DNA of 64,000 bases from Azospirillum brasilense (lineage in GTDB: Bacteria > Pseudomonadota > Alphaproteobacteria > Azospirillales > Azospirillaceae): positions 1 through 64,000 of the forward strand of contig NZ_CP032349.1 in assembly GCF_005222205.1 (NCBI RefSeq), given 5' to 3'. Numbering within the stretch: position 1 is the stretch's first letter; each line of letters opens with the position of its first letter. Both the position numbers and the translations under genes were made by a program. The notes beneath the pieces are model-generated. The model had not been told where the DNA came from and made no database searches. It saw only the letters and a list, made by a program, of their open reading frames with translations. Positions 8,344 through 15,848 of the stretch are shown here, in pieces.

Positions 8344-8388
8344 TGACAGCGTTTGCCGTGACAGCGTTTGCCGTGACAGCTTTCGCCA
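8344..8388. repeat. Three 15-base tandem repeats between ridA-like and deacylase genes
   Basis: The unit TGACAGCGTTTGCCG occurs twice exactly and a third time with changes (TGACAGCTTTCGCCA). The array lies in the 121-base spacer between the RidA-type and DoeB-like genes. It is probably a replication-slippage expansion; no function is evident. Confidence 0.75.
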
Positions 8389-8435
8389 GGGCAGCGGTTG
8401 CCCGGCGCCTCCTCCGGTTCGCCGAAAAAGCCCGC

Positions 8436-8780
8436 TTACAGAGCGGCCAGCGCCGTCATCTCGACCCGCAGGTCCGGATCGGCCAGCCGCGCCTCGGTGC
8501 AGGCGCGGGCCGGCGGGTTGGCGGGGTCGATCCAGGCGTCGTAGACCTCGTTCATGGCGTCGAAGTCGGTGATGTGCGGCAGGAAAACGTTGACGGCGAC
8601 CAGCTTGGACTTGTCGCTGCCGGCTTCCTCCAGCAGGGCGTCGATCTTCGCCAGCACGTCCCGGGTCTGCTCCCCGATCGAAGCCTTGCGGTTGTTGGCG
8701 ACCTGACCCGCGATGTGGACCATGCCCTGGCAGACGACGGCCTGGCTCATGCGCGAACCAACCTGGAACCTCGTAATCAT
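8436..8780 (-). CDS. RidA/YjgF/YER057c family enamine-imine deaminase
   Basis: 114 residues from an ATG preceded by AGAGAGG, the usual RidA length. Visible features are VVCQGMVHIAGQVA near the N-terminus, QTRDVLAKIDALLEEAGSDKSKLVAVNVFLPHITDF in the middle, and PPARACTEARLADPDLRVEMTALA at the end with the arginine that binds the carboxylate of the imine. RidA proteins hydrolyse reactive enamine/imine intermediates released by PLP enzymes such as threonine or serine dehydratase. A D-serine-dehydratase-like gene lies in the same operon, so this copy probably clears its product. Confidence 0.9.
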   Translation of the reverse strand: MITRFQVGSRMSQAVVCQGMVHIAGQVANNRKASIGEQTRDVLAKIDALLEEAGSDKSKLVAVNVFLPHITDFDAMNEVYDAWIDPANPPARACTEARLADPDLRVEMTALAAL

Positions 8781-8815
8781 CGAATGAAACCTCTCTTGCG
8801 ATGCCGAACGGCGGA

Positions 8816-9619
8816 TTACATCTGCGGAAGCGTCTGCTTTTCCTTGAACCACTTCATCTGAAGGGCGCTCAGCTTGCCGTTCAGGCGGTTGTAGAACAGG
8901 AAGGTGTTGATCCAATTGACCATGTCCTGTTCGCCGTGGCGGACGGCCACATGGGCCGGCGACTGGCGGATCAGGAACTTCAGCTCGACATCCTTGCCGG
9001 GATTGTCTTCCGTGACCTTCAGCGCGATGGCGCTGTTCTCGGCGAATGCCTCGACCTGGCCGGCCAGATAGGCGGCGATGGCGCCGGGGGTGTCCTCGAA
9101 ACGGACCAGCTTGGCGCCGGGGGCGTTGTCGGTCAGCCAGATGTCGAGCGTCGAGCCCTTGGCGACGCCGATGCTGTGGCCCTTCAGCTCGGCCGCGTCG
9201 GTGGCGGTGGCCATCCCCTTCAGCCCGTAGACGCCGAGATTGACCGCGGCGTAGGGCTGGGAGAAGGTCACCTGCTGGGCGCGCTCCGGCGTCGCGCCGG
9301 CGGCGGCGATCAGCACGTCCACCTTGTTGGCGAGCAGGCTGGGGATGCGGTTGGCGCCGGTCACCTGGACCAGATCCAGCTTCACGCCCATGTCGGCGGC
9401 CATCAGCTTGGCAAGGTCGATGTCGAGGCCGGCGGCCTCGCCCTTGGCGTCCTTGAAGCCCCAGGGGGCGGCGTCCATCAGCACGCCGACGCGCAGCTTG
9501 CCCGCCGACAATACGTTCTGCAGGGCATCCGCCTTCGCGGCGGACGGCAGGGCGGTGGCGGACAGGGCGACGGTGGCGCAGACCGCCACGGCGGCGGCAA
9601 GGGTCCGGAAGAGTCTCAC
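8816..9619 (-). CDS. ABC transporter substrate-binding protein, polar amino acid (PAAT) family
   Basis: The GTG at 9617-9619 with AGGAG upstream is chosen because the Sec signal peptide then begins at residue 1 (VRLFRTLAAAVAVCATVALSATALPSAAKA). The mature part is a type-3 solute-binding domain: LRVGVLMDAAPWGFKD, AAGLDIDLAKLMAADMGVKLDLVQVTGANRIPSLLANKVDVLIAAAGATPERAQQVTFSQPY and IGVAKGSTLDIWL. It captures an amino-acid-like ligand in the periplasm for the permease and ATPase genes that precede it in the operon. The specificity cannot be read from sequence. Confidence 0.92.
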   Translation of the reverse strand: MRLFRTLAAAVAVCATVALSATALPSAAKADALQNVLSAGKLRVGVLMDAAPWGFKDAKGEAAGLDIDLAKLMAADMGVKLDLVQVTGANRIPSLLANKVDVLIAAAGATPERAQQVTFSQPYAAVNLGVYGLKGMATATDAAELKGHSIGVAKGSTLDIWLTDNAPGAKLVRFEDTPGAIAAYLAGQVEAFAENSAIALKVTEDNPGKDVELKFLIRQSPAHVAVRHGEQDMVNWINTFLFYNRLNGKLSALQMKWFKEKQTLPQM

Positions 9620-9658
9620 GACATTGCTCCTCTGTTCTGGTCGTTGTCCGGCCCTCAA

Positions 9659-9710
9659 GGGGCCGGTGAAGGGGGGCCGGTGAAGCGGGATCGGTGAAGG
9701 GGACCGGTGG
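9659..9710. repeat. Imperfect 14-base tandem repeats, about 3.7 copies
   Basis: Variants of GGGGCCGGTGAAGG follow each other in the spacer between the binding-protein and ATPase genes. This is the same kind of spacer expansion as at 8344-8388 in this operon. No coding role. Confidence 0.65.
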
Positions 9711-9714
9711 TGGC

Positions 9715-10443
9715 TCAGCGCGCGGAGGCGATGAAGCTCCGCAGTTCGGGGGTGCGGGGATTGGCGAAGAGTTCCGCCGGCGGCCCCTCCTCCCAGACGC
9801 GGCCCTGGTGCATGAAGACGATCTTGGAGGCGACGTTGCGGGCGAAGCCCATCTCGTGGGTGACCAGGACCATGGTCATGCCCTGCCGCGCCATGTCCTC
9901 CATCACCTTCAGAACCTCGCCGACCAGCTCCGGGTCGAGGGCCGAGGTGACCTCGTCGAACAGCATCAGGTGCGGCCCCATGGCGAGGCAGCGGGCGATG
10001 GCGACGCGCTGCTGCTGCCCGCCCGAGAGCTGGGCCGGATAGGCGTCGATCTTGTCGGCCAGCCCGACGCGGGCCAGCACGTCCAGCGCCAGCGCCCGGC
10101 CCTCCGCCTTGGCGATCCGCTTGTTGAGGACCGGGGCCAGCGTGATGTTGCGTTCCACCGTCAGGTGCGGGAACAGGTTGAAGGCCTGGAAGACGATGCC
10201 GACGCGCTGGCGGAAGCCGCGCAGGTTCGGCATGTCGGTGCGCACCGACTGGCCCTCCACCGTGATCTCGCCGCCGTCGATGCGCTCCAGCGCGTTGATG
10301 CAGCGCAGCAGGGTCGATTTGCCGGAGCCCGACTTGCCGATGATGGTGACGATCTCGCCCTCGTCGATGCTGAGCGAAACCCCCTTGAGCACCTCGATGG
10401 AACCGTAGCTCTTGGTAACGTTCTTGATGTCAACGAGCGCCAT
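9715..10443 (-). CDS. Amino acid ABC transporter ATP-binding protein, GlnQ type
   Basis: 242 residues, the standard length. Walker A is GKSGSGKST, the Q-loop lies in GIVFQAFNLFPHLTVERNI, the signature is LSGGQQQRVAIARCLA, Walker B is LMLFDEVTSALDPE, and the switch histidine is in LVTHEMGFA. It powers the two permeases upstream in the operon; its start overlaps the end of the preceding permease gene by 14 bases, implying translational coupling. Confidence 0.95.
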   Translation of the reverse strand: MALVDIKNVTKSYGSIEVLKGVSLSIDEGEIVTIIGKSGSGKSTLLRCINALERIDGGEITVEGQSVRTDMPNLRGFRQRVGIVFQAFNLFPHLTVERNITLAPVLNKRIAKAEGRALALDVLARVGLADKIDAYPAQLSGGQQQRVAIARCLAMGPHLMLFDEVTSALDPELVGEVLKVMEDMARQGMTMVLVTHEMGFARNVASKIVFMHQGRVWEEGPPAELFANPRTPELRSFIASAR

Positions 10444-11080
10444 TGAGACGGGCCTCCAGGGAACGCGCCCACAGGGTGAGGGGCAGGCAGGCGGCGAAGT
10501 AGATCGCCGCGACGATCGAATAGACCAGCAGGGGCTGGAAGGTGGCGGCGCTGACCAGCTGCCCGGCGCGGGCGAGTTCGACGAAGCCGACGATCGAGGC
10601 CAGCGACGTGCCCTTGATGAGCTGGACGAGGAAGCCGACGGTCGGCGGCAGCGCCATGCGGAAGGCCTGCGGCGCGATGACGTAGCGGAACTGGTGCCAG
10701 GTCGACAGGCCGAGGCAGGCGGCGGCCTCCCACTGCTCGTGCTTCACCGCCTCGATGCCGCCGCGCCAGATCTCGCCGAGGAAGGAGGCGGTGTAGACGG
10801 TCATGGCGATGCCGACGGCGACCAGCGGCGGCATCTCCACCCCCAGGAAGACCGGCATGCCGAAGTAGAAGAACATCAGCAGGCCGAGCAGCGGGACGCC
10901 CTGGACGAGCTGGAGGAAGGCGGTGGCGGTCCAGCGCAGCGCGCGGCGGGCGCTGGTCCGCATCAGGGCCAGCCCCAACGCCAGCGGAGCGCCGAAGGCG
11001 AGCGCGATGAGGACGAGGACGCCCGTCCATTGCAGCGCGCTGAGCAGCGACAGGAAGTCGGCGAGGGAAAAGGAACGCAT
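10430..11080 (-). CDS. Amino acid ABC transporter permease (HisM/GlnP type), first of two
   Basis: 216 residues from an ATG with GGAGAC upstream. Several hydrophobic helices surround the binding-protein-dependent permease motif, EAVKHEQWEAAACLGLSTWHQFRYVIAPQAFRMALPP, which contacts the ATPase. The family N-terminal segment LQLVQGVPLLGLLMFFYFG is also present. It forms a heterodimer with the product of 11095-11763. Confidence 0.93.
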   Translation of the reverse strand: MRSFSLADFLSLLSALQWTGVLVLIALAFGAPLALGLALMRTSARRALRWTATAFLQLVQGVPLLGLLMFFYFGMPVFLGVEMPPLVAVGIAMTVYTASFLGEIWRGGIEAVKHEQWEAAACLGLSTWHQFRYVIAPQAFRMALPPTVGFLVQLIKGTSLASIVGFVELARAGQLVSAATFQPLLVYSIVAAIYFAACLPLTLWARSLEARLNGAR

Positions 11081-11094
11081 GGCCGGTGTCTCCG

Positions 11095-11763
11095 TCAGCG
11101 CCGCACCGGCCAGCGGAAGGCGAGGTGCCCCACCGCGGCGAACAGCAGTTTGAAGGTCATCACCAGGGCGAAGTAGATGCCGCAGATCACGGCATAGACC
11201 TCGAAGCTGCGGTAGGTGCGCGTCTCGATGAAGCCGCCGGTGTGGAACAGCTCCTCCGCCGAGATCTGCGAGGCGAGCGAGGTGCCGAGCAGCAGCAGGA
11301 CGAACTGGCTGGTGAAAGCGGGATAGACGCTGCGCAGGGCCGGCGGCAGCACGACATGGCGGAACACCTGCCAGCGGGTCAGCCCCAGGCACTGGCCGGC
11401 CTCGACCTGGCTGCCGGGGATGGCGTCGAGCCCGGCGCGGACGATCTCGGTGCAGTAGGCGCCGAAATAGAGGCCGAGCGCGATCGCCGCCGCCTCGAAG
11501 GCTCCCATCCGCAGCCCGAAGCCCGGCAGCACGAAGAAGACCACGAACAGCTGGATCAGCGAGGGCGTGTTGCGGATCAGCTCGACATAGCCGCGGATCG
11601 CCCAGCGCACCGGGCGCGGCCCGCTGCGCACTGCCGCCGCCCCGGCGACGCCGATGGCGGTGCCGATCAGCGCGGCGACCAGGGTCAGCAGCAGCGTGTG
11701 CAGCGTGCCGTCGATCAGCTGGTCCTGGTAACGCAGGAGCTGCTGGAAATTCAATGTCTGCAT
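11095..11763 (-). CDS. Amino acid ABC transporter permease (HisQ/GlnP type), second of two
   Basis: 222 residues. The PAAT permease pattern includes GYVELIRNTPSLIQLFVVFFVLPGFGL and the cytoplasmic coupling loop AGLDAIPGSQVEAGQCLGLTRWQVFRHVVLPPALRSVYPAF. It is encoded 14 bases ahead of the other permease gene and 21 bases after the dehydratase gene, so all belong to one transcript running from about 13.1 kb to 7.3 kb. Confidence 0.93.
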   Translation of the reverse strand: MQTLNFQQLLRYQDQLIDGTLHTLLLTLVAALIGTAIGVAGAAAVRSGPRPVRWAIRGYVELIRNTPSLIQLFVVFFVLPGFGLRMGAFEAAAIALGLYFGAYCTEIVRAGLDAIPGSQVEAGQCLGLTRWQVFRHVVLPPALRSVYPAFTSQFVLLLLGTSLASQISAEELFHTGGFIETRTYRSFEVYAVICGIYFALVMTFKLLFAAVGHLAFRWPVRR

Positions 11764-11784
11764 GGCGTGTCGGACCGCCTTGGA

Positions 11785-13071
11785 TCAGCCGAAGAAGGTG
11801 CGGTAGGCGCTGCGGACCCGCCCGTCGGCGCCGAGGCCGAACAGCACCCGCCAGCGGTCGATGCAGGTGCAGGGGTGCGAGATCCCGAACTCGACGATAT
11901 CCCCGACGGCGAGATCGTGTCCGCCCGGCACGGCGACGAAGGCGTGCTGGTCGTTCAGCCGGGTCACCCGCAGGCCCTCCGCGGAGAGCGCGGCGCCGTC
12001 GCGGTGGACCCGCAGGGGCCGGGGCAGGTCCTGGTCGAAGGAGGCGTCGCGCATGCCGAAGCCGCAGATGGCCAGTTCCGGCTCGGGCCGGGTCAGCACC
12101 TCCGCCCACAGGCGCAGGGCCGGGCGGAAATCGGCCGCGGTGGCGCCGCCGCAGGCGAACCCCTGCCGGGCGTCGAGCGCGCCGAGCGCGCGTTCGTAGA
12201 CGCCGTGGTCGTGGAAGAAGATGGCGCCGCTGCGCAGCACCAGCGTGGCGTTGCCATCGGCTTCGGCGACCGGCACCAGACCGGCGACCACCATGTCGAA
12301 GAAGGCGGACCCGCCCGCGGTGAGCAGCAGCGGCCGCTCCGGCGCCAGCGCGCGCACCAGCGCGAAGGCCTCCGCCGTGCGCCGCATCAGGACGGCGATG
12401 TTGGCGGCGGTCTCGGCCGGATCGGCGGTCGCGACCGCCCCTTCGTAGGTGGCGACGCCGTCGAGGACCAGCAGGCCGGGATGCCGGACGATCGCGGCGA
12501 GGATCGCGTCCACCGCCGCCCGGTCGCGGGCGCCGGCGCGGCCGGCGCCGACCTCGACCAGGACGGGCAGCCGCCGGCCGGCGGCACGCGCCGCGGCGGC
12601 GAGCGTCTCGACCGCGGCGGGGGAATCGGCGAAGGCGCGCAAATCGGCGTCGGGGTGGGCGGCGAGCAGCGCGCCCAGCCGCTCGCCGCTGGCCCGGCCG
12701 CCGATCTCATTGGCGAGGATCAGCCGGGTCACGCCGGCGCGCAGCAGAACGGCCGCCTGCTGCAGGTTGGCGACGGTGGCGCCCCAGGCGCCGGCCTCCA
12801 CCAGGGCGGAGGCGATCTGCGGGGCCATCGGCGTCTTGGCGTGCGGGGCCAGCGCCACACCGTGACGGCGCGCATAGGCGAAGATCAGGTCCCGGTTGGC
12901 GGCGAAGGCGTCCTCGTCGAGCGTCAGCACCGGAAGCGCCATGTCGCCCGCGGCCGGCCGCCAGCCCTGGGCGCCGACATCGCGCAGCCGCAGCGGCGCC
13001 GCCCCGGGCGGCACCCCCCGGATGCTGTCGTCTAAAGGGCTGTCGAGCAGGGCATCGAGAAACAGGCTCAT
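11785..13071 (-). CDS. D-serine dehydratase-like PLP enzyme (alanine-racemase-fold type III; D-threonine aldolase/DSD family)
   Basis: 428 residues. The N-terminal TIM-barrel PLP domain has the cofactor lysine in LAPHAKTPMAP (Lys79) and barrel segments VLVEVGAGRAGARD and LLVLDGVATYEGA. The C-terminal beta domain carries the zinc site of this family in FGISHPCTCIDRWR (His399, Cys401). Members dehydrate D-serine or D-threo-3-hydroxyaspartate, or cleave D-beta-hydroxy amino acids, releasing enamine/imine intermediates. It is the first gene of the operon, directly behind the operator-promoter block, and its presence with RidA fits imine release. Substrate stereochemistry is inferred from family only. 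Confidence 0.85.
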   Translation of the reverse strand: MSLFLDALLDSPLDDSIRGVPPGAAPLRLRDVGAQGWRPAAGDMALPVLTLDEDAFAANRDLIFAYARRHGVALAPHAKTPMAPQIASALVEAGAWGATVANLQQAAVLLRAGVTRLILANEIGGRASGERLGALLAAHPDADLRAFADSPAAVETLAAAARAAGRRLPVLVEVGAGRAGARDRAAVDAILAAIVRHPGLLVLDGVATYEGAVATADPAETAANIAVLMRRTAEAFALVRALAPERPLLLTAGGSAFFDMVVAGLVPVAEADGNATLVLRSGAIFFHDHGVYERALGALDARQGFACGGATAADFRPALRLWAEVLTRPEPELAICGFGMRDASFDQDLPRPLRVHRDGAALSAEGLRVTRLNDQHAFVAVPGGHDLAVGDIVEFGISHPCTCIDRWRVLFGLGADGRVRSAYRTFFG

Positions 13072-13117
13072 GGGGGCAATCCTGACCGGCCAGATGAGGG
13101 CAAGGCGATGAACGCTA

Positions 13118-13133
13118 ATGACAACGTTATCAT
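13118..13133. promoter_or_regulatory. LacI-type operator 1, overlapping the -10 element
   Basis: ATGACAACGTTATCAT, a 16-base palindrome with one mismatched pair and a central CG. It overlaps the TATGAT element on the minus strand. Its centre is 33 bases from that of operator 2, close to three helical turns, as expected for cooperative binding on one face of the helix. Confidence 0.8.
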
Positions 13134-13157
13134 ATCGTCGTTCAGTTTAAATGACAA
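13129..13157 (-). promoter_or_regulatory. Sigma-70-type promoter of the deacylase/transporter operon
   Basis: On the minus strand TTGTCA (13152-13157) is followed after exactly 17 bases by TATGAT (13129-13134), a near-consensus housekeeping promoter. The -35 lies inside operator 2 and the -10 inside operator 1, so repressor and RNA polymerase should exclude each other. The first gene starts 58 bases downstream of the -10. Confidence 0.75.
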
Positions 13158-13166
13158 CGTTGTCAT
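13151..13166. promoter_or_regulatory. LacI-type operator 2, perfect palindrome over the -35
   Basis: ATGACAACGTTGTCAT is perfectly self-complementary with a central CG, similar to the ATGATAACGTTATCAT-type sites of GntR-like LacI proteins. It covers the -35 hexamer of the leftward promoter. The LacI protein encoded at 6100-7104 is the natural candidate ligand. Confidence 0.82.
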
Positions 13167-13175
13167 TAGCGTTCA

Positions 13176-13712
13176 GTGAAATTTTATTCTCCCGCGGGCG
13201 GCGGGCGGGCTGACGCCCGCGCAGAGGGCCGCGGCATCGTGCCTGTCCCCAGGCCACCGAGGCTCATCGCCATGCCCGGCTTGCTGAAGCAATGACGAAA
13301 GCCGCTCAACCTCAGCGGCCACGTCTTCATGCGCCAAGCGCTGGCGACCACCCGCGGAGCGAAGTGATGTGGTGGACGTCCACCACATCACCTCGGACAT
13401 TGAGATGGCGCTTGCGAGGGTGCGTGATGGCGACGAACGTCGGCGCTTGGTTTGTCCCGGTGATCTCAGCGACGTCGAGGACACCGCGACCGTCCCGGTC
13501 CAGGTCGATGAACCATCGGTGTTGCGCTCCTGGAAACCTATCGGCGTTCCTTACAACAGGACCAGAACCAGCGAAATCTTCCATAAAAATCATGTATAAA
13601 TTCGTGATGGAGCAGACCATGCGCAGTCTACTCGCTTTGAAAGCTCAGCATTGATCTTATACGGCTCAAAATGAGTCGTGGAGATTGCACAAATCCAGCT
13701 TTGGAGGGGGCT
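13176..13712. other. 537-base stretch without a confident gene
   Basis: Short frames on both strands have no recognised motif or ribosome site. The segment around 13280-13560 has coding-like composition on the minus strand (for example HEDVAAEVERLSSLLQQAGHGDE) and may be an eroded mobile-element gene, but no family could be named. Its main feature is the 28-base palindrome at 13364-13391. Confidence 0.45.
13364..13391. repeat. Perfect 28-base palindrome with no loop
   Basis: GTGATGTGGTGGAC is followed immediately by its exact reverse complement. There is no spacer and no T run, so it is not a terminator. It lies inside a gene-poor, possibly degraded region. It may be the junction of an inverted duplication or a strong dimer-binding site. 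Confidence 0.9.
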
Positions 13713-14105
13713 TCAGGATGCCGGACCAGTCGCGCAGCTGACCTCATCCCATGCCTGGACAGTGAGGTGCTTGGCGATCCGGCCATTTCGCAGGTCGAGT
13801 GTCATCGCCGACATCACATGGCACCCGTCGGGGTAGGCGCACTCTTCAACGAAGGCGGCGCGGTCCGCCCCAACCACCTCCCGACCGACACGATGCGTCA
13901 TGTTCCTGGAGCAGACATCGCGCCAGAACGCCGTGATTTTTTCTTTGCCCGACAGCGTCATCGGCGCGCTGGGCGGACGGTTGCGATCGACGATGATCAT
14001 CTCGGCATCATCGGCATAAAACCGAACCAGCGTATCAGCATCGCTCTGTTCGATGGCTCGTTTCAGGTCACCGAAATCGAAGGTTATGGCCGCCGACGTG
14101 GTCAT
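13713..14105 (-). CDS. SnoaL/NTF2-like (DUF4440 type) protein
   Basis: 130 residues from an ATG with a GGAGGGG ribosome site. It fits the cone-shaped NTF2-like fold: FGDLKRAIEQSDADTLVRFYADDAEMIIVDRNRPPSAPMTLSGKEKITAFWRDV, then a beta-rich half ending RIAKHLTVQAWDEV. Proteins of this group include small hydrolases, isomerases and ligand-binding proteins, so no reaction can be assigned. It stands alone, divergent from the methanethiol-oxidase-like gene, with 342 bases between the starts. Confidence 0.8.
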   Translation of the reverse strand: MTTSAAITFDFGDLKRAIEQSDADTLVRFYADDAEMIIVDRNRPPSAPMTLSGKEKITAFWRDVCSRNMTHRVGREVVGADRAAFVEECAYPDGCHVMSAMTLDLRNGRIAKHLTVQAWDEVSCATGPAS

Positions 14106-14447
14106 GGCACCCCTCCATGGCAAAGTTAAGGTGCGAAGCTGCCAAAATACGCCTCTGAATGCGGCAAGTCCGCAGCGCGGAAGGGTATGAAGGCCGTCCT
14201 CGCCTTCACAGAAACCGCAGATCAGGCGATCGGCTTGGGACCACCAATGGATGTGGGTGGCGCATAAGACGCTCCGGAATTCCAGCACCACCTGATTACC
14301 GCGCGTTTATCCCAATTATTCTGAACCGGAATAGGGGTGACCAAACCGACTTATGGAAGAATCGACAAACCCCTTTCCTGTGCATCACCAACCTCTGCGT
14401 TGCGATACCTTCCTTGTTTGGCGCGTGGCGACTTGAGAGGTTCTTCC
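14106..14447. other. Divergent intergenic region, 342 bases
   Basis: No gene was seen. The region is lower in G+C between about 14290 and 14420 and presumably holds the promoters of the NTF2-like gene and of the selenium-binding-protein gene, whose ribosome site (GAGAGG) lies just before 14448. No clear operator was found. Confidence 0.5.
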
Positions 14448-15848
14448 ATGGCCACCTGGACCCCCGATCCCAGCTTTTATCCGTCTCCACGTATGGCGAT
14501 GCAAGCTCCCCCGGAGCGGTTGGCCTATGTGGCGATGTTGAACACGGACACCAGCGCCCGCCCGGATGCGCTCGGTGTCGTTGACGTCGATCCCGGCTCG
14601 TCGGGTTACGGCCGGATCATCAGCCGCCTCGACATGCCGAATGTCGGTGATGAGTTGCATCATTTCGGCTGGAACGCCTGCAGTTCCGCTTTGTGCCCTT
14701 ACGCGCCTCATCCGCACGTCGAGCGCCGCTACCTCATCGTACCGGGCCTGCGGTCCTCGCGCATTCACATCGTGGACACCAAGGCAGACCCAGCCCATCC
14801 AAAGATCGTCAAGGTGATCGAGCCGGAGCAGCTGGCCGCCCGCGCCAACTATTCCCGCCCCCACACGCTGCATTGCGGTCCTGAGGGCATCTATGTCAGC
14901 GCGCTCGGCAACGGCGGGGGCAATGGCGGTGGGCCGGGCGGCGTGTTCCTTATCGACCATGAGACGTTCGACGTGCTTGGCCAATGGGAAATCGACCGCG
15001 GCCCGCAGTTCCTCTCCTACGACGTCTGGTGGCATCTCGGCCAGGATACGATGATCACCAGCGAATGGGGTACGCCCGACATGATCGAGGACGGCCTCAA
15101 CCCTGAACTTCTGCTGGGTGCGAAGTATGGTCGCCGAGTCCATTTCTGGGACCTGCACCGGCGCCGGCACCGGCAGACCATCGATTTGGGTCCGGAGTAC
15201 CAGCTGGCGCTGGAGTTGCGCCCGGCGCACGATCCGACCAAGGCGCATGGCTTCATGAACGCTGTGGTCAATCTGAAGGATCTCTCCTCGTCGATCTGGC
15301 TGTGGCATCGCGACGGCGGACAGTGGGCGATGCGGAAGATCATCGACATCCCGGCGGAGCCGGCCGATCCAGATCGACTGCCCCCCATCCTCAAAGGCTT
15401 CAAGGCGGTGCCGCCGCTGGTCACCGACATCGACCTGTCTCTCGACGACCGTTGGCTGTACGTGTCGTGCTGGGGCACCGGAGAGATGCAACGCTACGAC
15501 GTCTCCGATCCCTTCCGACCCAAACTGACCGGCTCGGTCCGGTTGGGCGGGATCGTCGGGCGCAGCCGCCACCCAAGTGCTGAAGGCGACCTCAACGGCG
15601 GCCCGCAGATGGTCGAGGTCAGCCGTGACGGCAAGCGGGTCTACTTCACCAACTCGCTGTACCGGAGCTGGGATGACCAATTCTATCCCGAGGGCATCAA
15701 GAGCTGGATGGTCAAGCTCGACGCCTCCCCGGAGGGTGGTTTGAGCATCGACGAGCGGTTCTTCCTGCGTTTCGACGACGGTTTCCGCGGACACCAGATT
15801 CGGCTGGAAGGCGGCGACGCGTCCTCGGACTCGTACTGCTATCCATGA
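14448..15848 (+). CDS. Selenium-binding protein 56 (SELENBP1) family; methanethiol oxidase homologue
   Basis: 466 residues from the ATG at 14448 with GAGAGG upstream, matching the family length. The conserved N-terminal block DELHHFGWNACSS contains the cysteine equivalent to the selenite-binding Cys57 of human SELENBP1. Beta-propeller segments follow: YLIVPGLRSSRIHIVDTKADP, NYSRPHTLHCGPEGIYVSALG, SYDVWWHLGQDTMITSEWGTP, WLYVSCWGTGEMQRYDVSDPF and GGPQMVEVSRDGKRVYFTNSLY. Characterised homologues oxidise methanethiol to formaldehyde, sulfide and hydrogen peroxide with a copper centre. No signal peptide is visible. Its stop overlaps the start of the next gene by four bases. Confidence 0.93.
   Translation: MATWTPDPSFYPSPRMAMQAPPERLAYVAMLNTDTSARPDALGVVDVDPGSSGYGRIISRLDMPNVGDELHHFGWNACSSALCPYAPHPHVERRYLIVPGLRSSRIHIVDTKADPAHPKIVKVIEPEQLAARANYSRPHTLHCGPEGIYVSALGNGGGNGGGPGGVFLIDHETFDVLGQWEIDRGPQFLSYDVWWHLGQDTMITSEWGTPDMIEDGLNPELLLGAKYGRRVHFWDLHRRRHRQTIDLGPEYQLALELRPAHDPTKAHGFMNAVVNLKDLSSSIWLWHRDGGQWAMRKIIDIPAEPADPDRLPPILKGFKAVPPLVTDIDLSLDDRWLYVSCWGTGEMQRYDVSDPFRPKLTGSVRLGGIVGRSRHPSAEGDLNGGPQMVEVSRDGKRVYFTNSLYRSWDDQFYPEGIKSWMVKLDASPEGGLSIDERFFLRFDDGFRGHQIRLEGGDASSDSYCYP

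Larger units (their letters stand above)
13109..13175. repeat. 67-base inverted repeat carrying two operators
   Basis: TGAACGCTAATGACAACGTT at 13109-13128 is repeated exactly as its reverse complement at 13156-13175. Each 20-base arm contains most of one LacI-type palindrome, so the operators are mirror images around the promoter of the operon reading leftward from 13071. Confidence 0.9.

Noticed and set aside
8344..8388. CRISPR-like array from regularly spaced repeats
   Set aside because: The 15-base units are contiguous with no spacers, so this is a simple tandem repeat.
11086..13035. A 649-residue plus-strand frame opposite the permease and dehydratase genes
   Set aside because: It is antisense to genes with clear families and consists of Gly/Arg/Gln-rich text without structure.
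7268..13071. Assignment of the operon as a complete ectoine/hydroxyectoine degradation system
   Set aside because: Only a DoeB-like enzyme is present; DoeA, DoeC, DoeD and the usual regulators are missing, so the name would overreach.
13480..13560. Apparent EF-hand-like text (DLDRDGRGVLDVAE) on the minus strand
   Set aside because: Position 12 of the loop is not acidic, there is no second loop and no intact gene; probably accidental.
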